A DNA stretch of 64,000 nt from Mycetocola spongiae (lineage in GTDB: Bacteria; Actinomycetota; Actinomycetes; Actinomycetales; Microbacteriaceae): assembly GCF_020424085.1 (NCBI RefSeq), contig NZ_CP080203.1, positions 124,001 to 188,000 of the forward strand, read 5' to 3'. The first letter of the stretch is position 1, and every line of letters starts with the position of its first letter. The position numbers and the translations under genes are program-made. Under the pieces are notes generated by a model. The model had not been told where the DNA came from. It searched no databases and saw only the letters and a program-made list of their open reading frames with translations. Of this stretch, positions 41,333 to 51,187 are shown piece after piece.

Positions 41333-41806
41333 ATGAAACTCGATGTTCCCATTCACCTGCGCTGGGCCGATCTTGACGCCTATAACCACGTTAATAACGT
41401 CGAGATCATGCGCCTCTTTGAGGAGGCGCGGGTGCGGGCCTTCTGGAAGCGCGAGCCGGGAGAATCCGAGCTGGACGACGGCATGGCCCTCGTGGAGGCC
41501 TCCGCGGGCGCGGAGACCATGACGCTGATCGGCTCCCAGCGGGTGGAGTATCTGCTGCCGGTGGATTATCGGCAGCGCCCGATCATCGTGCGGATGTGGA
41601 TCGGCGCGCTGGGCGGCGCGAGCATGGACGTATTTTATGAGCTGCGCGATTCGGCGGAGGAGGACTCCGCGGTATATGCGCGCGCCCTCACCACGATTGT
41701 CTTGGTGACCGCGGCCACCGGCCGCCCGCGCCGGATCGGCGCCGAGGAGCGCGCAGCCTGGGGCCGCTATCTGGAGGCTCCGCTGACCTTCCGCGGGCGC
41801 GAGTAG
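41333..41806 (+). CDS. Hotdog-fold acyl-CoA thioesterase
   Basis: 157 residues, 4HBT family: LRWADLDAYNHVNNVEIMRLFEEAR with catalytic Asp, SQRVEYLLPVDYRQRPIIVRMWI. Hydrolyses acyl-CoA; substrate unknown. AAAGGAG before the ATG. Confidence 0.9.
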   Translation: MKLDVPIHLRWADLDAYNHVNNVEIMRLFEEARVRAFWKREPGESELDDGMALVEASAGAETMTLIGSQRVEYLLPVDYRQRPIIVRMWIGALGGASMDVFYELRDSAEEDSAVYARALTTIVLVTAATGRPRRIGAEERAAWGRYLEAPLTFRGRE

Positions 41807-41856
41807 CCGCCATAATCCGGGCGTGTGGCCCCGGGCGGGGCTTAACGCGCCAGAAT

Positions 41857-41875
41857 CCCGGGGCGCTGCCCCGGG
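41857..41875 (+). terminator. GC-rich hairpin after thioesterase gene
   Basis: 8-bp CCCGGGGC/GCCCCGGG stem with 3-nt loop, 50 nt after the stop codon. No T tract. Confidence 0.5.
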
Positions 41876-41919
41876 CCGGATAGGATGCGGGCTGGTCCAC
41901 ATAAAGGAGCGCCAGCACG

Positions 41920-42837
41920 ATGTCCGAAGCCCTCACCGATACCACAACGCCCAATCGCCGCGTCCCCAAGCGCCTCGCCCTGATCCTCGGGGGTGTGCTC
42001 ATCCTGGGGGCGGGAACCGGCACCGCGGTGGCCGCGATCGGCGCGAGCACCGCACGCGCGGAGGCGGCCGAGTTTGCCCTCGAGGTGGAGCGGGCCGGGA
42101 CCCGGCATGCCGAGTTCTTGGAATCCGTGCAGCATGCCTCCGGGAGCCTCGCCGAGTCCGAGGACCTTCGCGCGCAGGCCCAGGTGGTATCTGAGGCCTC
42201 GGAGGACGGATTCCTCGGCGCGCCGGAACGGCAGGACCTGGCCTCGGCACTCGTCGAATTTGACGAGCGGATCGGGGCCGCGGGGATGCCGTTGACCGAG
42301 CTGGATTTTGAGCCCGGAACAGAATCTGATGACTCCACCCGGGAATCCGTGCGGCGCGGATCGGCGGAGCTCGCGCTACAGGCCGAAAAAATGACCGCCG
42401 CGATGGAGAGCCATCGGGAGCTGATCGATAGCCACGCTACGGCCCGCGATACGCTCGCCGCCGCTATCCTGGCCACGCTCGCAACCGCGCGCGAAAATGG
42501 CGAGCGAATCCTCGCCGAGTCGCCGTCCGCCCCCGAGGAGATCCGCGCGGCGCTGGCCGGCGCGATCGAGGATGCCACGACCGTCGAGGGCGATTTTGCG
42601 GGGGTCACCCACGCCTATATGGACGCGGCGCGCGCGGCCCTGGCCGCGGAGGCGGACGCGGCGGCGGCCAGGGCCGCAGCGGCGGTGGCTCCGGCCCCGC
42701 CCGCCGCGAACGTCACCGGGGGCGCCTCGGTATCCCCGCCGCAGTACGGTCCCGGCTATGGCCGCTCCCTCGGCGCGGAGCGACGCGAGGCGGGAATCCG
42801 CCGCGGCCAGGAAAACCGCGAACGCTACGGTCGCTGA
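41920..42837 (+). CDS. Exported helical protein of unknown function
   Basis: 305 residues. One N-terminal membrane helix (ALILGGVLILGAGTGTAVAAI), a long Ala/Glu-rich helical ectodomain, and an Arg-rich C-terminal tail (GRSLGAERREAGIRRGQENRERYGR). Not recognised. AAAGGAG before ATG. Confidence 0.7.
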   Translation: MSEALTDTTTPNRRVPKRLALILGGVLILGAGTGTAVAAIGASTARAEAAEFALEVERAGTRHAEFLESVQHASGSLAESEDLRAQAQVVSEASEDGFLGAPERQDLASALVEFDERIGAAGMPLTELDFEPGTESDDSTRESVRRGSAELALQAEKMTAAMESHRELIDSHATARDTLAAAILATLATARENGERILAESPSAPEEIRAALAGAIEDATTVEGDFAGVTHAYMDAARAALAAEADAAAARAAAAVAPAPPAANVTGGASVSPPQYGPGYGRSLGAERREAGIRRGQENRERYGR

Positions 42838-42869
42838 CCCGCCCGGCGGGGTGTGCGCCCGGCGCGGGA

Positions 42870-43745
42870 CTAGGCGTCCGCGTCGGGCACGCGCACCATG
42901 CCCTCCTGGGCCACGCTCGCCACGAGGTCGCCCGCGCGGTTAAAGATCTTGCCCGTGGACAGCCCGCGGCCCCCGCGAGCGGTGGGCGATTCCTGCACAT
43001 AGAGCAGCCACTCGTCCACGCGCACCCGGCGGTGCCACCACATCGCGTGATCGAGGCTCGCGATCTTCAGCCCCGGGGTGACCCAGGGCACGCCGTGCGC
43101 GCGCAGGATCGGCTCAAGAAGCGTGTAATCGCTCGCATAGGCCAGCGCCGCGCGGTGCAGCAGATCGCTATCCGGGAACGCACCGTTTACGCGCATCCAT
43201 ACCGCCTGTCGCGCGCTGGGGCCCTCGGGAACCGAGAGATAGATCGGCCCGGGAACGTGTCGAATATCAAAGGCCCGCCCCGTGGCCCACTGCTCGGCCA
43301 CGGGATGTTTCACGCCCGCGAGAATATCGGCCGCGCAGGGCAGGGTCTCGGGATCGGGAATGCCCTCGGGCATCCGCTCCTGATGCTCCAGCCCGGGATC
43401 CTCATCCTGGAAGGACGCGATCATCGACAGGATCGGCAGGCCGTCCTGATATGCCTGGGTGCGGCGCGTGGAAAACGAGCGGCCGTCGTGGATGCGATCC
43501 ACCGAGAACGTGATCGGTTTGGCCACATCCCCGGGGCGCAAAAAATAGCCGTGCATCGAGTGGATAAACCGGTCCTCGGCCACCGTGCGGGCGGCGGAGA
43601 CCACCGACTGGGCCAGCACCTGGCCCCCAAATACGCGGCCCCCGGGGGTCCACTCGGAGGTCCCGGTGAAGATATCCTCACTGGTGCGCGCACCGGTATC
43701 GGTCAGATCCAGGGTGGCCAGGAGGGATTCCAGCGGCGAGGTCAT
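42870..43745 (-). CDS. tesB: Acyl-CoA thioesterase II
   Basis: 291 residues, double hotdog. GGRVFGGQVLAQSVVSA, HSMHGYFLRPGD, GRSFSTRRTQAYQDG, SLDHAMWWHRRVRVDEWLLY are TesB hallmarks. Acts on medium/long acyl-CoA. Confidence 0.95.
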   Translation of the reverse strand: MTSPLESLLATLDLTDTGARTSEDIFTGTSEWTPGGRVFGGQVLAQSVVSAARTVAEDRFIHSMHGYFLRPGDVAKPITFSVDRIHDGRSFSTRRTQAYQDGLPILSMIASFQDEDPGLEHQERMPEGIPDPETLPCAADILAGVKHPVAEQWATGRAFDIRHVPGPIYLSVPEGPSARQAVWMRVNGAFPDSDLLHRAALAYASDYTLLEPILRAHGVPWVTPGLKIASLDHAMWWHRRVRVDEWLLYVQESPTARGGRGLSTGKIFNRAGDLVASVAQEGMVRVPDADA

Positions 43746-43824
43746 GCGTCTCCTTCGGAGCTTAGGGGGCGAATTGGGCGCGGGATTGGGAATGCCCGGG
43801 CGTCAGGGATAGTTTAGGTTCTTG

Positions 43825-44490
43825 ATGAACACTTCCTTCACCCTGAGCGATGTCCACGCGCGTGCCGATCTCACGGTATACCTGAAACGCGCCAAGCGTG
43901 TGGATGAGAGCGCGATTCGCCTGATCGGGGCCGGCGGAGTTCTCGCCGTTTATGCCCCCGTGTTCACCCCGCGGGGCATCCTCGACGCGGGCCCCACGAT
44001 CCTCGGCCTGCGCACGTTTGCCGATACCGGGGGCGGAACCTTTGATACCGTGGTGGCCCCCGCCTCCGTGCTGGAGCGCCTCGCGCGCCTGGAACTCGAG
44101 GAGGGAATCGCGCAGGAGGTTCCCCTGCCCGTGGCCGAGGTGCGCGCCGCCTGGTCCGGTATCGCCGCCCCGCGCGGCGGCTGGGAGGCCCGCGGCAGCA
44201 TCGCCGCGGGTGAGCTGCGCGCCGCGGCCCATGCCGGTATCGCGGAGATCGCCGCGGCCCTGCCCGAAAACGCGGGCGACCCGGTGGTGGCCAAGATCCG
44301 CGGCGGCGTCTGGGGAGCCCCGCTGGAGGCCCTGCCCGAGCTGCCGGCCGGCGCCGCGTTTGCCGCCGAGAGCCTGGGGTTCCTCGGCGAGGAGGACGAA
44401 CCGGTGGCGGTCTGGGGTTCGGGTGCGTGGCTGCGCGCGTCGAGCGTGCGTGGGCACGTCCTGATTCGCCGCGGCGGCGGCCTGCTCTGA
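43825..44490 (+). CDS. Hypothetical actinobacterial protein
   Basis: 221 residues; MNTSFTLSDVHARADLTVYLKRAKRVD begins a mixed alpha/beta protein; no catalytic motif. Divergent from tesB. A TTG one codon upstream is an alternative start. Confidence 0.75.
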   Translation: MNTSFTLSDVHARADLTVYLKRAKRVDESAIRLIGAGGVLAVYAPVFTPRGILDAGPTILGLRTFADTGGGTFDTVVAPASVLERLARLELEEGIAQEVPLPVAEVRAAWSGIAAPRGGWEARGSIAAGELRAAAHAGIAEIAAALPENAGDPVVAKIRGGVWGAPLEALPELPAGAAFAAESLGFLGEEDEPVAVWGSGAWLRASSVRGHVLIRRGGGLL

Positions 44491-44545
44491 GATGACTCGT
44501 GGATTTTCCGTGCGGACCGCGCCGGGCGTGGCCCATAATGGGGGA

Positions 44546-45094
44546 GTGAACTCCGTGCTGCCCACCGTGCCCCCCACCATTCCGGTGCGCGCGGATCTGC
44601 GGCTGCGTCCGTGGCGCGATTCCGATAGCGATGCCATCTATCGTGCCTGCAACGAGGCGGAGATTCAGCGCTGGACCACGGTACCGTCGCCGTATACCCC
44701 CGAGGATGCCGTATTTTTCCTGGGCCTCACCCGTGATGCCTGGGCCTCGGGGGCGGGCGGGTCGCTGGCGCTGGTGGATCCCGCGCGGGACGAACCCATC
44801 GGGTCCTTTGGCTTTGTGGGCTATTCGCCCGAGGAATCGGCGGCGGAGATCGGCTATTGGATCGCCGCTCCCGCGCGCGGCCGCGGCTATGCCACCGCCA
44901 CGCTGGATGCCCTGAGCGAATACGCGCTGGGCCTCGTGGGACTCGAGCGCGTATATCTGCGCATTGACCCGGAAAACTCCGCGTCCCGCGCACTCGCCCG
45001 CGCCGCGGGCTATACCCTCACCGAGCGCGGTATCACCGATGCGCGCACGCGCACACCGATGGATACCTTCACCCGGCATGCCCCGCGGGGCTAG
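44546..45094 (+). CDS. GNAT-family N-acetyltransferase
   Basis: 182 residues, RimJ-like: LRLRPWRDSDSDAIYRAC ... IGYWIAAPARGRGYATATLDALSEYAL (acetyl-CoA loop) ... RVYLRIDPENSASRALARAAGY. Start GTG 44546 lies 6 nt after CATAAT. Overlaps convergent globin gene by 4 nt. Confidence 0.9.
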   Translation: MNSVLPTVPPTIPVRADLRLRPWRDSDSDAIYRACNEAEIQRWTTVPSPYTPEDAVFFLGLTRDAWASGAGGSLALVDPARDEPIGSFGFVGYSPEESAAEIGYWIAAPARGRGYATATLDALSEYALGLVGLERVYLRIDPENSASRALARAAGYTLTERGITDARTRTPMDTFTRHAPRG

Positions 45095-45588
45095 TCCTCA
45101 AACGTATTAACCATCGCCACGGCCGCGCGGGAGAGGTAGTCCCAGAGGATGGCCTCATCGGCGGGCGGAAGCGCCATCTTATCCACGCCCGCGCGCATAT
45201 GCAGCAGCCAGCGATCCCGCGCCTCGGGATTGACCTTAAAGGCGTTATGGCGCATCCGCAGGCGCGGGTGGCCGCGGCGTTCGCTATAGGTTCCGGGGCC
45301 TCCCCAGTACTGCTCCAGGAAGAGCAGCATGCGCTCGGTGGCCGGACCGAGGTCCTCCTCCGGGTACATCGGGCGCAGCACCGGGTCATCGGCGATGCCG
45401 CGATAAAACTCGTTCACGAGCGTCTCAAACGCGGGGCGGCCGCCGAAGCGCTCATACATGCTGGGCGTGAGGAGGTTCTCGCTGCCCGCGGGGACCGGCA
45501 GCGGCGGGGGCACGGGGCGACCGGCGGCGGTGGGGGCCTCCACGGGACCCGTGCGGGCCCCGGGGTTATCGGGAGTGGGGGTGGTCAT
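45091..45588 (-). CDS. glbO: Group II truncated haemoglobin
   Basis: 165 residues with a Pro-rich N-terminal extension of about 40. The globin part has LTPSMYERFGGRPAFETLVNEFYRGIADDPVLRPMYPEEDL, HPRLRMRHNAF with proximal His, WLLHMRAGVD. trHbO proteins bind O2/NO. Start overlaps mscS stop (ATGA). Confidence 0.92.
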   Translation of the reverse strand: MTTPTPDNPGARTGPVEAPTAAGRPVPPPLPVPAGSENLLTPSMYERFGGRPAFETLVNEFYRGIADDPVLRPMYPEEDLGPATERMLLFLEQYWGGPGTYSERRGHPRLRMRHNAFKVNPEARDRWLLHMRAGVDKMALPPADEAILWDYLSRAAVAMVNTFED

Positions 45589-46865
45589 CGGGAATCGGAC
45601 CCTTCTGTGGATGCGGGCGGGGTATCCGGGGTATCGGGGTGAGCGGTATCGCGCGACTCACGCCGAGACGCGCCGGGCGCCGGGGGCTGGATGGTGGTGG
45701 GACGGGTGGCATCGGGCGCGGTGAACTGGCTCGGATGCTTGGTGGCCGGCTGTGTGCCCGGCGCAATGCGGGCCTCGGCCGCGGATTCCGCCGCGGATTT
45801 TTTGGGGAGGGTCTTCCGGCTGGGCGGGGGTTTGGTCAGGGAACGATCCTGCGTGGATACCGGGCGGGTGCGCGGCGGCTTGGCCCCCATCACGCTGCCG
45901 GCGCTATCAAAGCCCTGCAGGACCACACCCTCGAGCGAGGGGAGGTGGATGCCCTGGGCCTCAAAATCACGGAAGAGTCGGGCGCGCAATTCGCGGCTCA
46001 CGTCGTCCTTGGCAGTGGTGCGGGTCTTGATTACCACGCGGATCACGAGGGCCTCATCGGAGACCGATTCGATGCCCCACATCTCGGGGCGCTCCACGAT
46101 CCGCGAGCGCCACTTGGGCTCCTGCGCGAGCGTGGTGGCGGTGGCGAGGGCCTGCTCCTGGGCGAGGTTTATATCGGAGTCATAGGGCACGGCGAGGTCC
46201 ACGATGACGCGCGCCCAGCCCTGGGACATATTGCCCACGCGCAGAATCTCTCCGTTGCGCACAAACCAGAGCGTGCCGTTGACATCGCGCAGCTGGGTCA
46301 CGCGGATACCCACGCGCTCCACCACCCCCGTGGCGAAGGGCACGGTGGAGCCGAGGTCCACCACATCGCCCACGCCGAGCTGATCCTCCATGACCATAAA
46401 CAGGCCGTTAAAGACGTCCTTGACGATATTCTGCGCACCAAAACCCAGGCCGGCACCAAGCGCGGCTGTGAGCAGCGCCAGCGAGCCGATCAGCCCGGAG
46501 TCGAGCCGGTTCACGATCATGACCACGGCGATGATAACCACCGTGACGTTGACAATATTGCTCAGCACACTCCCCAGCGTGCGGGTGCGCTGCACGAGGC
46601 GCACGGCCGCGAGGGGGGATACGCTCAGCGCCTGGGTATCCTCGGCGCCCTGATTCTTCTTGACGCCGTTAACGATCTGGACCACCACGCGGCGAATCAG
46701 CAGGCGCAGAATCCAGGACACGATGACCGCGCCCACGATGACCACGAGGGTCCAGGCGAGAGCACCAAAGGGGGATTTAAAAAACGCGTCGATTGCGTCC
46801 CAGATCCCCTGGATGACGTTATCGGTCGGGGTAGCGGGGGCGTTCGGATCGGGGGTTGCTGCCAT
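45585..46865 (-). CDS. Small-conductance mechanosensitive channel family protein
   Basis: 426 residues. Membrane helices near the N-terminus, then the MscS core (SLALLTAALGAGLGFGAQNIVKDVFNGLFMVMEDQLGVGDVV) and C-terminal cytoplasmic domain, followed by a long disordered Pro/Thr-rich tail (about 320-426). TATGCT lies 6 nt before the ATG (leaderless). Protects against osmotic down-shock. Confidence 0.92.
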   Translation of the reverse strand: MAATPDPNAPATPTDNVIQGIWDAIDAFFKSPFGALAWTLVVIVGAVIVSWILRLLIRRVVVQIVNGVKKNQGAEDTQALSVSPLAAVRLVQRTRTLGSVLSNIVNVTVVIIAVVMIVNRLDSGLIGSLALLTAALGAGLGFGAQNIVKDVFNGLFMVMEDQLGVGDVVDLGSTVPFATGVVERVGIRVTQLRDVNGTLWFVRNGEILRVGNMSQGWARVIVDLAVPYDSDINLAQEQALATATTLAQEPKWRSRIVERPEMWGIESVSDEALVIRVVIKTRTTAKDDVSRELRARLFRDFEAQGIHLPSLEGVVLQGFDSAGSVMGAKPPRTRPVSTQDRSLTKPPPSRKTLPKKSAAESAAEARIAPGTQPATKHPSQFTAPDATRPTTIQPPAPGASRRESRDTAHPDTPDTPPASTEGSDSR

Positions 46866-46933
46866 GACCCCAGCATAGTGGCGGGCACCCAAACAACCCT
46901 GGGTACCGCCCGAATTGGGTACCTTCTTAAACA

Positions 46934-46980
46934 ACGGGGGCGGGTGCCCACGCAGCTGCTGCGTGGGCACCCGCCCCCGT
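46934..46980 (-). terminator. Very strong terminator after pepN
   Basis: Perfect 22-bp GC-rich inverted repeat with 3-nt centre. It follows the leftward pepN gene and precedes leftward mscS, so it separates the two transcripts. Confidence 0.85.
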
Positions 46981-46998
46981 TTTGATGACGGTTCCGGC

Positions 46999-49548
46999 CT
47001 AGGCGCGGGCGTCACGCTCCCGGGCGTCCAGCGCGCGCTGGGTGCCCGCGAGGGCCTCCAGCACGATCCGGCGCAGCGCGGCGGGCTGCTCCGAGTTCGC
47101 GTTCAGCCAGGCCACGGCCGCATCGCGCAACTCGGTGCCCACGAGGGGCGAGGGGTACAGGCCCGAGATCAGCGGCTCGGCGATGTGATACGCGCGGGAC
47201 TCCCACAGCGGCACGATGGCCTCAAAATAGGGCGCGACATAGGAGCGCAGCACGTCCTTATCGGAGGCACGCTGGAAGCCGATCGTGGTGGCGCTGACGA
47301 TGGCATTGGCTGCCGAGTCATCCTCCACAACGCTTGCCCAGGCGCGGGCCTTGGCCTCGGCGGTGGGCAGGGCGGCCCGGGCCTGGGCCGCGGCCTTGGC
47401 GCCATTGGCGGTGTTATCTGCTGCCAGTGCGGCGTCGATCTCGGCGTTATCGGCACGAGAATTCGCCGCGAGGGCGGTCAGCAGCTCCCAGTTCAGGTCG
47501 GTATCCACGTCGAGCCCGGCGAGCTTCTCGGCGCCCGAGGCCAGGGCCTCGATTGCGTCCAGCTGCGCGGGGGTGGAGGCCACCTGGGCAAAATACTTCA
47601 CAAACTGGAACTGGGCGTCGCTCCCGGCCTCGGCCTCGCGGGCAAAGCGTAGCAGGGTATCGCCGATCTCCTCCAGCAGGGCCACCCGCACGTCCTCCGC
47701 GGCATAGGCGCTCGCGGCCAGAATCACCTGGCTGAGCGTGGTGCGCAGCGTGGTGGACTCGGTCTCGGTGGCGATGTTATTAAGCACCAGGCGGACATAA
47801 TCCCGGGCCGGGGTCTCGGCATCGCGCGCGGCATCCCAGGCGCTGCCCCAGACCAGGGCGCGGGCCAGCGGATCGGAGATCTGCGCGAGGTGCTCGGTGG
47901 CAACCGCGAGGGAGGGCTCGTCCAGGCGGATCTTGGCATAGGCCAGGTCGTCATCGTTGAGCAGGATCAGGTCGGGGCGGGTGCGGCCGATCAGCTCGGC
48001 GATCTCGGTGCGGCCACCGTCGATGTCCAGCTCCACGCGGCTCTCGCGCACGAGCGCACCATCGCGGAGGTTATAGAAGCCGATTGCGAGGCGGTGCGGG
48101 CGGATCGTGGGATAGTCCTCGGGGGCGGTCTGCACGATGGCAAACTCCTCGATGACACCCTCGGCCGAGACGGTGAGCTCGGGGCGCAGGGTGTTGACCC
48201 CCGCGGTCTCCAGCCACAGGGCCGACCACTCGGACAGATCGCGGCCGCTCGCGGCCTCCAGCTCCACAAGCAGATCGCCGAGGACGGTATTGCCCCAGGC
48301 GTGCTTCTTGAAATAGGCCGAGACACCCTGGTAGAAGGCGTCGATACCCACCCAGGCCGCGAGCTGCTTAAGTACCGAGCCGCCCTTGGCATAGGTGATG
48401 CCGTCGAAGTTCACCAGGACGTCCTCAAGATCGTTGATCTCGGCAACAATCGGGTGCGTGCTGGGCAGCTGGTCCTGGCGATAGGCCCAGGCCTTTTCCA
48501 TCGCGGCAAACGTGGTCCACGCCTCGGTCCACTCGGTGGCCTCGGCGGTGGCGATGGTGGAGGCCCACTCGGCGAAGGACTCGTTCAGCCACAGGTCGTT
48601 CCACCACTTCATGGTGACCAGGTCGCCAAACCACATATGGGCGAGCTCGTGCAGGATCGTGACCACACGACGCTCCTTCACGGCATCGGTGACCTTGGAA
48701 CGGAATACATAGGTCTCGGTGAACGTGACCGCTCCCGCGTTTTCCATCGCGCCCATGTTGTACTCGGGGACAAACATCTGGTCGTATTTGGGGAAGGGAT
48801 AGGGCACATCAAATTTGGACTCGAAGAACGCAAAGCCCTCGCGGGTCTTATCGAAGATGTAATCGGCGTCCATATACTCGGCCATCGAGGCGCGGGCAAA
48901 TACGCCCAGCGGGATGATCCGGCCATCGGAGCTGGTGAGTTCGCTGCGCCAGACCTGATACGGCCCCGCCACCAGTGCGGTGATATAGCTGGACATGCGC
49001 TCGGTGGGCTCGAAGCTCCAGGTGCCCGAGCCATCGCCGTTGTCTACCGGCTCGGGGGTGACCGAGTTGGAGATGATCTGCCAGGCCAGCGGGGCGGTCA
49101 CGGTGAACGTAAAATCGGCCTTCAGATCGGGCTGCTCAAAAACCGCATAGACCTGGCGGGAATCGGGGACCTCAAACTGGCTGTAGAGGTAAACCTCGTT
49201 ATCGGCGGGATCCACAAAGCGGTGCAGGCCCTGGCCGGTATTGGTATAGGCGTGGTCGGCATCGACCACGAGGGTGTTTTCGGCGGCCAGGTTGTCCAGG
49301 CGGATGCGAACGCCGTCGTTCACATCGTTCACGTCCAGGGCCACGCCGTTTAGCGTGACCGAGTGCACGGTGCGCGTGATGGCGTCGATGAACGTGGAGG
49401 CCCCGGCGGTGGCCTGGAAGTCCACGGTGGAGACCGTGCGGAAGACCTCGTCGCCGCGGGTGAGGTCGATGCTGATGTTATAGGACCGGGTCGAGACGAT
49501 GGCCGCGCGCTCGGCGGCCTCGATTCGGGTGAGGTTTTCTCCGGGCAA
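46999..49548 (-). CDS. pepN: Aminopeptidase N
   Basis: 849 residues, M1 metalloprotease: substrate-anchoring GAMENAG, zinc motif HELAHMWFGDLVTMKWWNDLWLNESFAE, C-terminal helical domain. TTG 49548 is preferred because AAGGAG lies 5 nt upstream and the product then begins MPGENLTR, as is usual for actinobacterial PepN. Confidence 0.96.
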   Translation of the reverse strand: MPGENLTRIEAAERAAIVSTRSYNISIDLTRGDEVFRTVSTVDFQATAGASTFIDAITRTVHSVTLNGVALDVNDVNDGVRIRLDNLAAENTLVVDADHAYTNTGQGLHRFVDPADNEVYLYSQFEVPDSRQVYAVFEQPDLKADFTFTVTAPLAWQIISNSVTPEPVDNGDGSGTWSFEPTERMSSYITALVAGPYQVWRSELTSSDGRIIPLGVFARASMAEYMDADYIFDKTREGFAFFESKFDVPYPFPKYDQMFVPEYNMGAMENAGAVTFTETYVFRSKVTDAVKERRVVTILHELAHMWFGDLVTMKWWNDLWLNESFAEWASTIATAEATEWTEAWTTFAAMEKAWAYRQDQLPSTHPIVAEINDLEDVLVNFDGITYAKGGSVLKQLAAWVGIDAFYQGVSAYFKKHAWGNTVLGDLLVELEAASGRDLSEWSALWLETAGVNTLRPELTVSAEGVIEEFAIVQTAPEDYPTIRPHRLAIGFYNLRDGALVRESRVELDIDGGRTEIAELIGRTRPDLILLNDDDLAYAKIRLDEPSLAVATEHLAQISDPLARALVWGSAWDAARDAETPARDYVRLVLNNIATETESTTLRTTLSQVILAASAYAAEDVRVALLEEIGDTLLRFAREAEAGSDAQFQFVKYFAQVASTPAQLDAIEALASGAEKLAGLDVDTDLNWELLTALAANSRADNAEIDAALAADNTANGAKAAAQARAALPTAEAKARAWASVVEDDSAANAIVSATTIGFQRASDKDVLRSYVAPYFEAIVPLWESRAYHIAEPLISGLYPSPLVGTELRDAAVAWLNANSEQPAALRRIVLEALAGTQRALDARERDARA

Positions 49549-49718
49549 CGTGACTCCTTGAGTGTGTGTATGGGGGATTGTGTCCACCCCCAGCGTAGCG
49601 CGCACCCGCGGAGAGCGCGCCCGGCATTCGGGGGCGGCGGGCGGCGATTACGCCGAGGGCGCAACCGCGGGTGGCTCGGCCGGGGGCTCGGGTTTGCCCG
49701 CGCACACCCGCGCGGCTA

Positions 49719-49741
49719 TTGTTATAGGTGAACTAGAACAA
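49719..49741. promoter_or_regulatory. Operator of the GntR regulator
   Basis: Inverted repeat TTGTTATAG-5 nt-CTAGAACAA (one mismatch), 10 nt before the regulator's ATG, probably autoregulatory. Confidence 0.65.
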
Positions 49742-49751
49742 TGGGGGAGAG

Positions 49752-50102
49752 ATGTTACTCAGCGTAGATCCGCAATCGGCGGCCCCGCTTTATGAGCAGC
49801 TCGCGGCGGGGGTGCGCGCCGGGATCGTGGACGGCAGCATCGCCGATGGTGAGCGCCTGCCGAGCGCGCGCGAGCTGGCCGCCTCCCTGGACCTGAATAT
49901 TCATACAGTCCTTCGCGCCTATGGCGATCTGCGCGATGAGGGGCTGCTGGATCTGCGCCGCGGCCGCGGCGCCGTGATCACCGCCCCCGCCCAAAACCTC
50001 ACCGAGGTGGAGGCCGCCCTCGACGCGCTGGTCGCCGCGAGCACCCGCGCGGGGCTCGGCGCCGAGACCACCCTCGCCCTCGTCCGCGCCCGGCTGCGCT
50101 AA
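49752..50102 (+). CDS. GntR-family regulator (YtrA-like)
   Basis: 116 residues. Winged helix (PLYEQLAAGVRAGIVDGSIADGERLPSARELAASLDLNIHTVLRAYGDLRDEGLLDLRRGRGAVI) and only a short helical tail, the YtrA subtype. Controls the membrane-protein genes it precedes. Stop overlaps TAATG. Confidence 0.92.
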   Translation: MLLSVDPQSAAPLYEQLAAGVRAGIVDGSIADGERLPSARELAASLDLNIHTVLRAYGDLRDEGLLDLRRGRGAVITAPAQNLTEVEAALDALVAASTRAGLGAETTLALVRARLR

Positions 50103-50137
50103 TGTCCGCTTCATCAACGTCACCGAAAGGTCCCCGC

Positions 50138-51187
50138 ATGACCACCCAGAAAACCCCCGTGCGCCCCCTCGATGCCGGGGAGCTGCGCGCGCAGCGCCTG
50201 ATCACCACGATTGCCGTGGTGCTCCCCGTGCTCTCCGGGGTCCTCGCCACCGCCGTGATGGCGTCCTGGCGCGCGGATCTGCCCGCCGAGGTTATTACAC
50301 ACTGGGGCACCGCGGGGGAACCCAATGGCTGGATGGGCGTGGGTTGGGCCATTCTCATGCCGCTGTTTTTTGCCGTGGGCCTGGGCCTGCTGATGGGGCT
50401 GATGACCCGGCATAGCTATCGCACGGGAGGCTCGCGCGGCAATGTGGCCCTGCTCGGGGCCGTGAGCATGGGTGTGCCCGGGCTGGTATCGATCCTGCTG
50501 CTGGCCACCACCGTGCGCCAGCGCACGGGCCCCGGGCAATCGGACGCCGCGGCACTCACGCCGATCCTGGTGATCGCCGGGGTCTGGGCCGTGCTGACCG
50601 TGGTTGCCGGCATCCTGCTCGCGCGCATCCCCGCGCGCGAGCTGGGCCCGGACCACGAGGGCACGGAGCCGATCATCGGGCTCGCCGCAAATGAGCGCGC
50701 CGTGTGGATCGGCTCGGCCCGGATGCGCCCGCTCGGGGAGATCCTCATCTCCGCGGTGGTCTATCTGCCGCTGCTTTTTATCGCCTATACGCTGATCACC
50801 GGCCCCGGGCGCATGGACGCCGCGCTGTGGATTCTCGCCCTGGTCTGCGTGATCCTGGGGTTGGTCTCCAGCACGCTGGCCTGGCGCGTGCGCGTGGACC
50901 AGACGGGTGTGGTGGCCCGCGCCAAATTTGGCTTTCCCGTGTTCCGGGTGCCGCTGTCCCAGGTGGCCTCGGCCCGCGTGATTGACGTGGACCCCACGCG
51001 CGATTTTGGCGGCTGGGGCCTGCGCTCGGGCGGCCGCGGCCGCTTTGGCATCGTGCTGTCCTCCGGGCCCGCGCTGGAGATTCGCCGCCGCAGCGGATCC
51101 AGCCTGGTGATTACAACCAGCGATCCGGCCACCGCCGCGGCCCTGCTGAACGCGCTCACCCGGCGCGCGGAGAACGGCACCGCGTGA
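50138..51187 (+). CDS. DUF1648-type membrane protein
   Basis: 349 residues. Helix (TIAVVLPVLSGVLATAVMASW) followed by LPAEVITHWGTAGEPNGWMG, the DUF1648 signature, then several more helices and a C-terminal soluble domain. Related proteins include SdpI-type immunity factors. Start at the ATG with AAAGGT upstream; an in-frame ATG at 50102 is possible. Confidence 0.8.
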   Translation: MTTQKTPVRPLDAGELRAQRLITTIAVVLPVLSGVLATAVMASWRADLPAEVITHWGTAGEPNGWMGVGWAILMPLFFAVGLGLLMGLMTRHSYRTGGSRGNVALLGAVSMGVPGLVSILLLATTVRQRTGPGQSDAAALTPILVIAGVWAVLTVVAGILLARIPARELGPDHEGTEPIIGLAANERAVWIGSARMRPLGEILISAVVYLPLLFIAYTLITGPGRMDAALWILALVCVILGLVSSTLAWRVRVDQTGVVARAKFGFPVFRVPLSQVASARVIDVDPTRDFGGWGLRSGGRGRFGIVLSSGPALEIRRRSGSSLVITTSDPATAAALLNALTRRAENGTA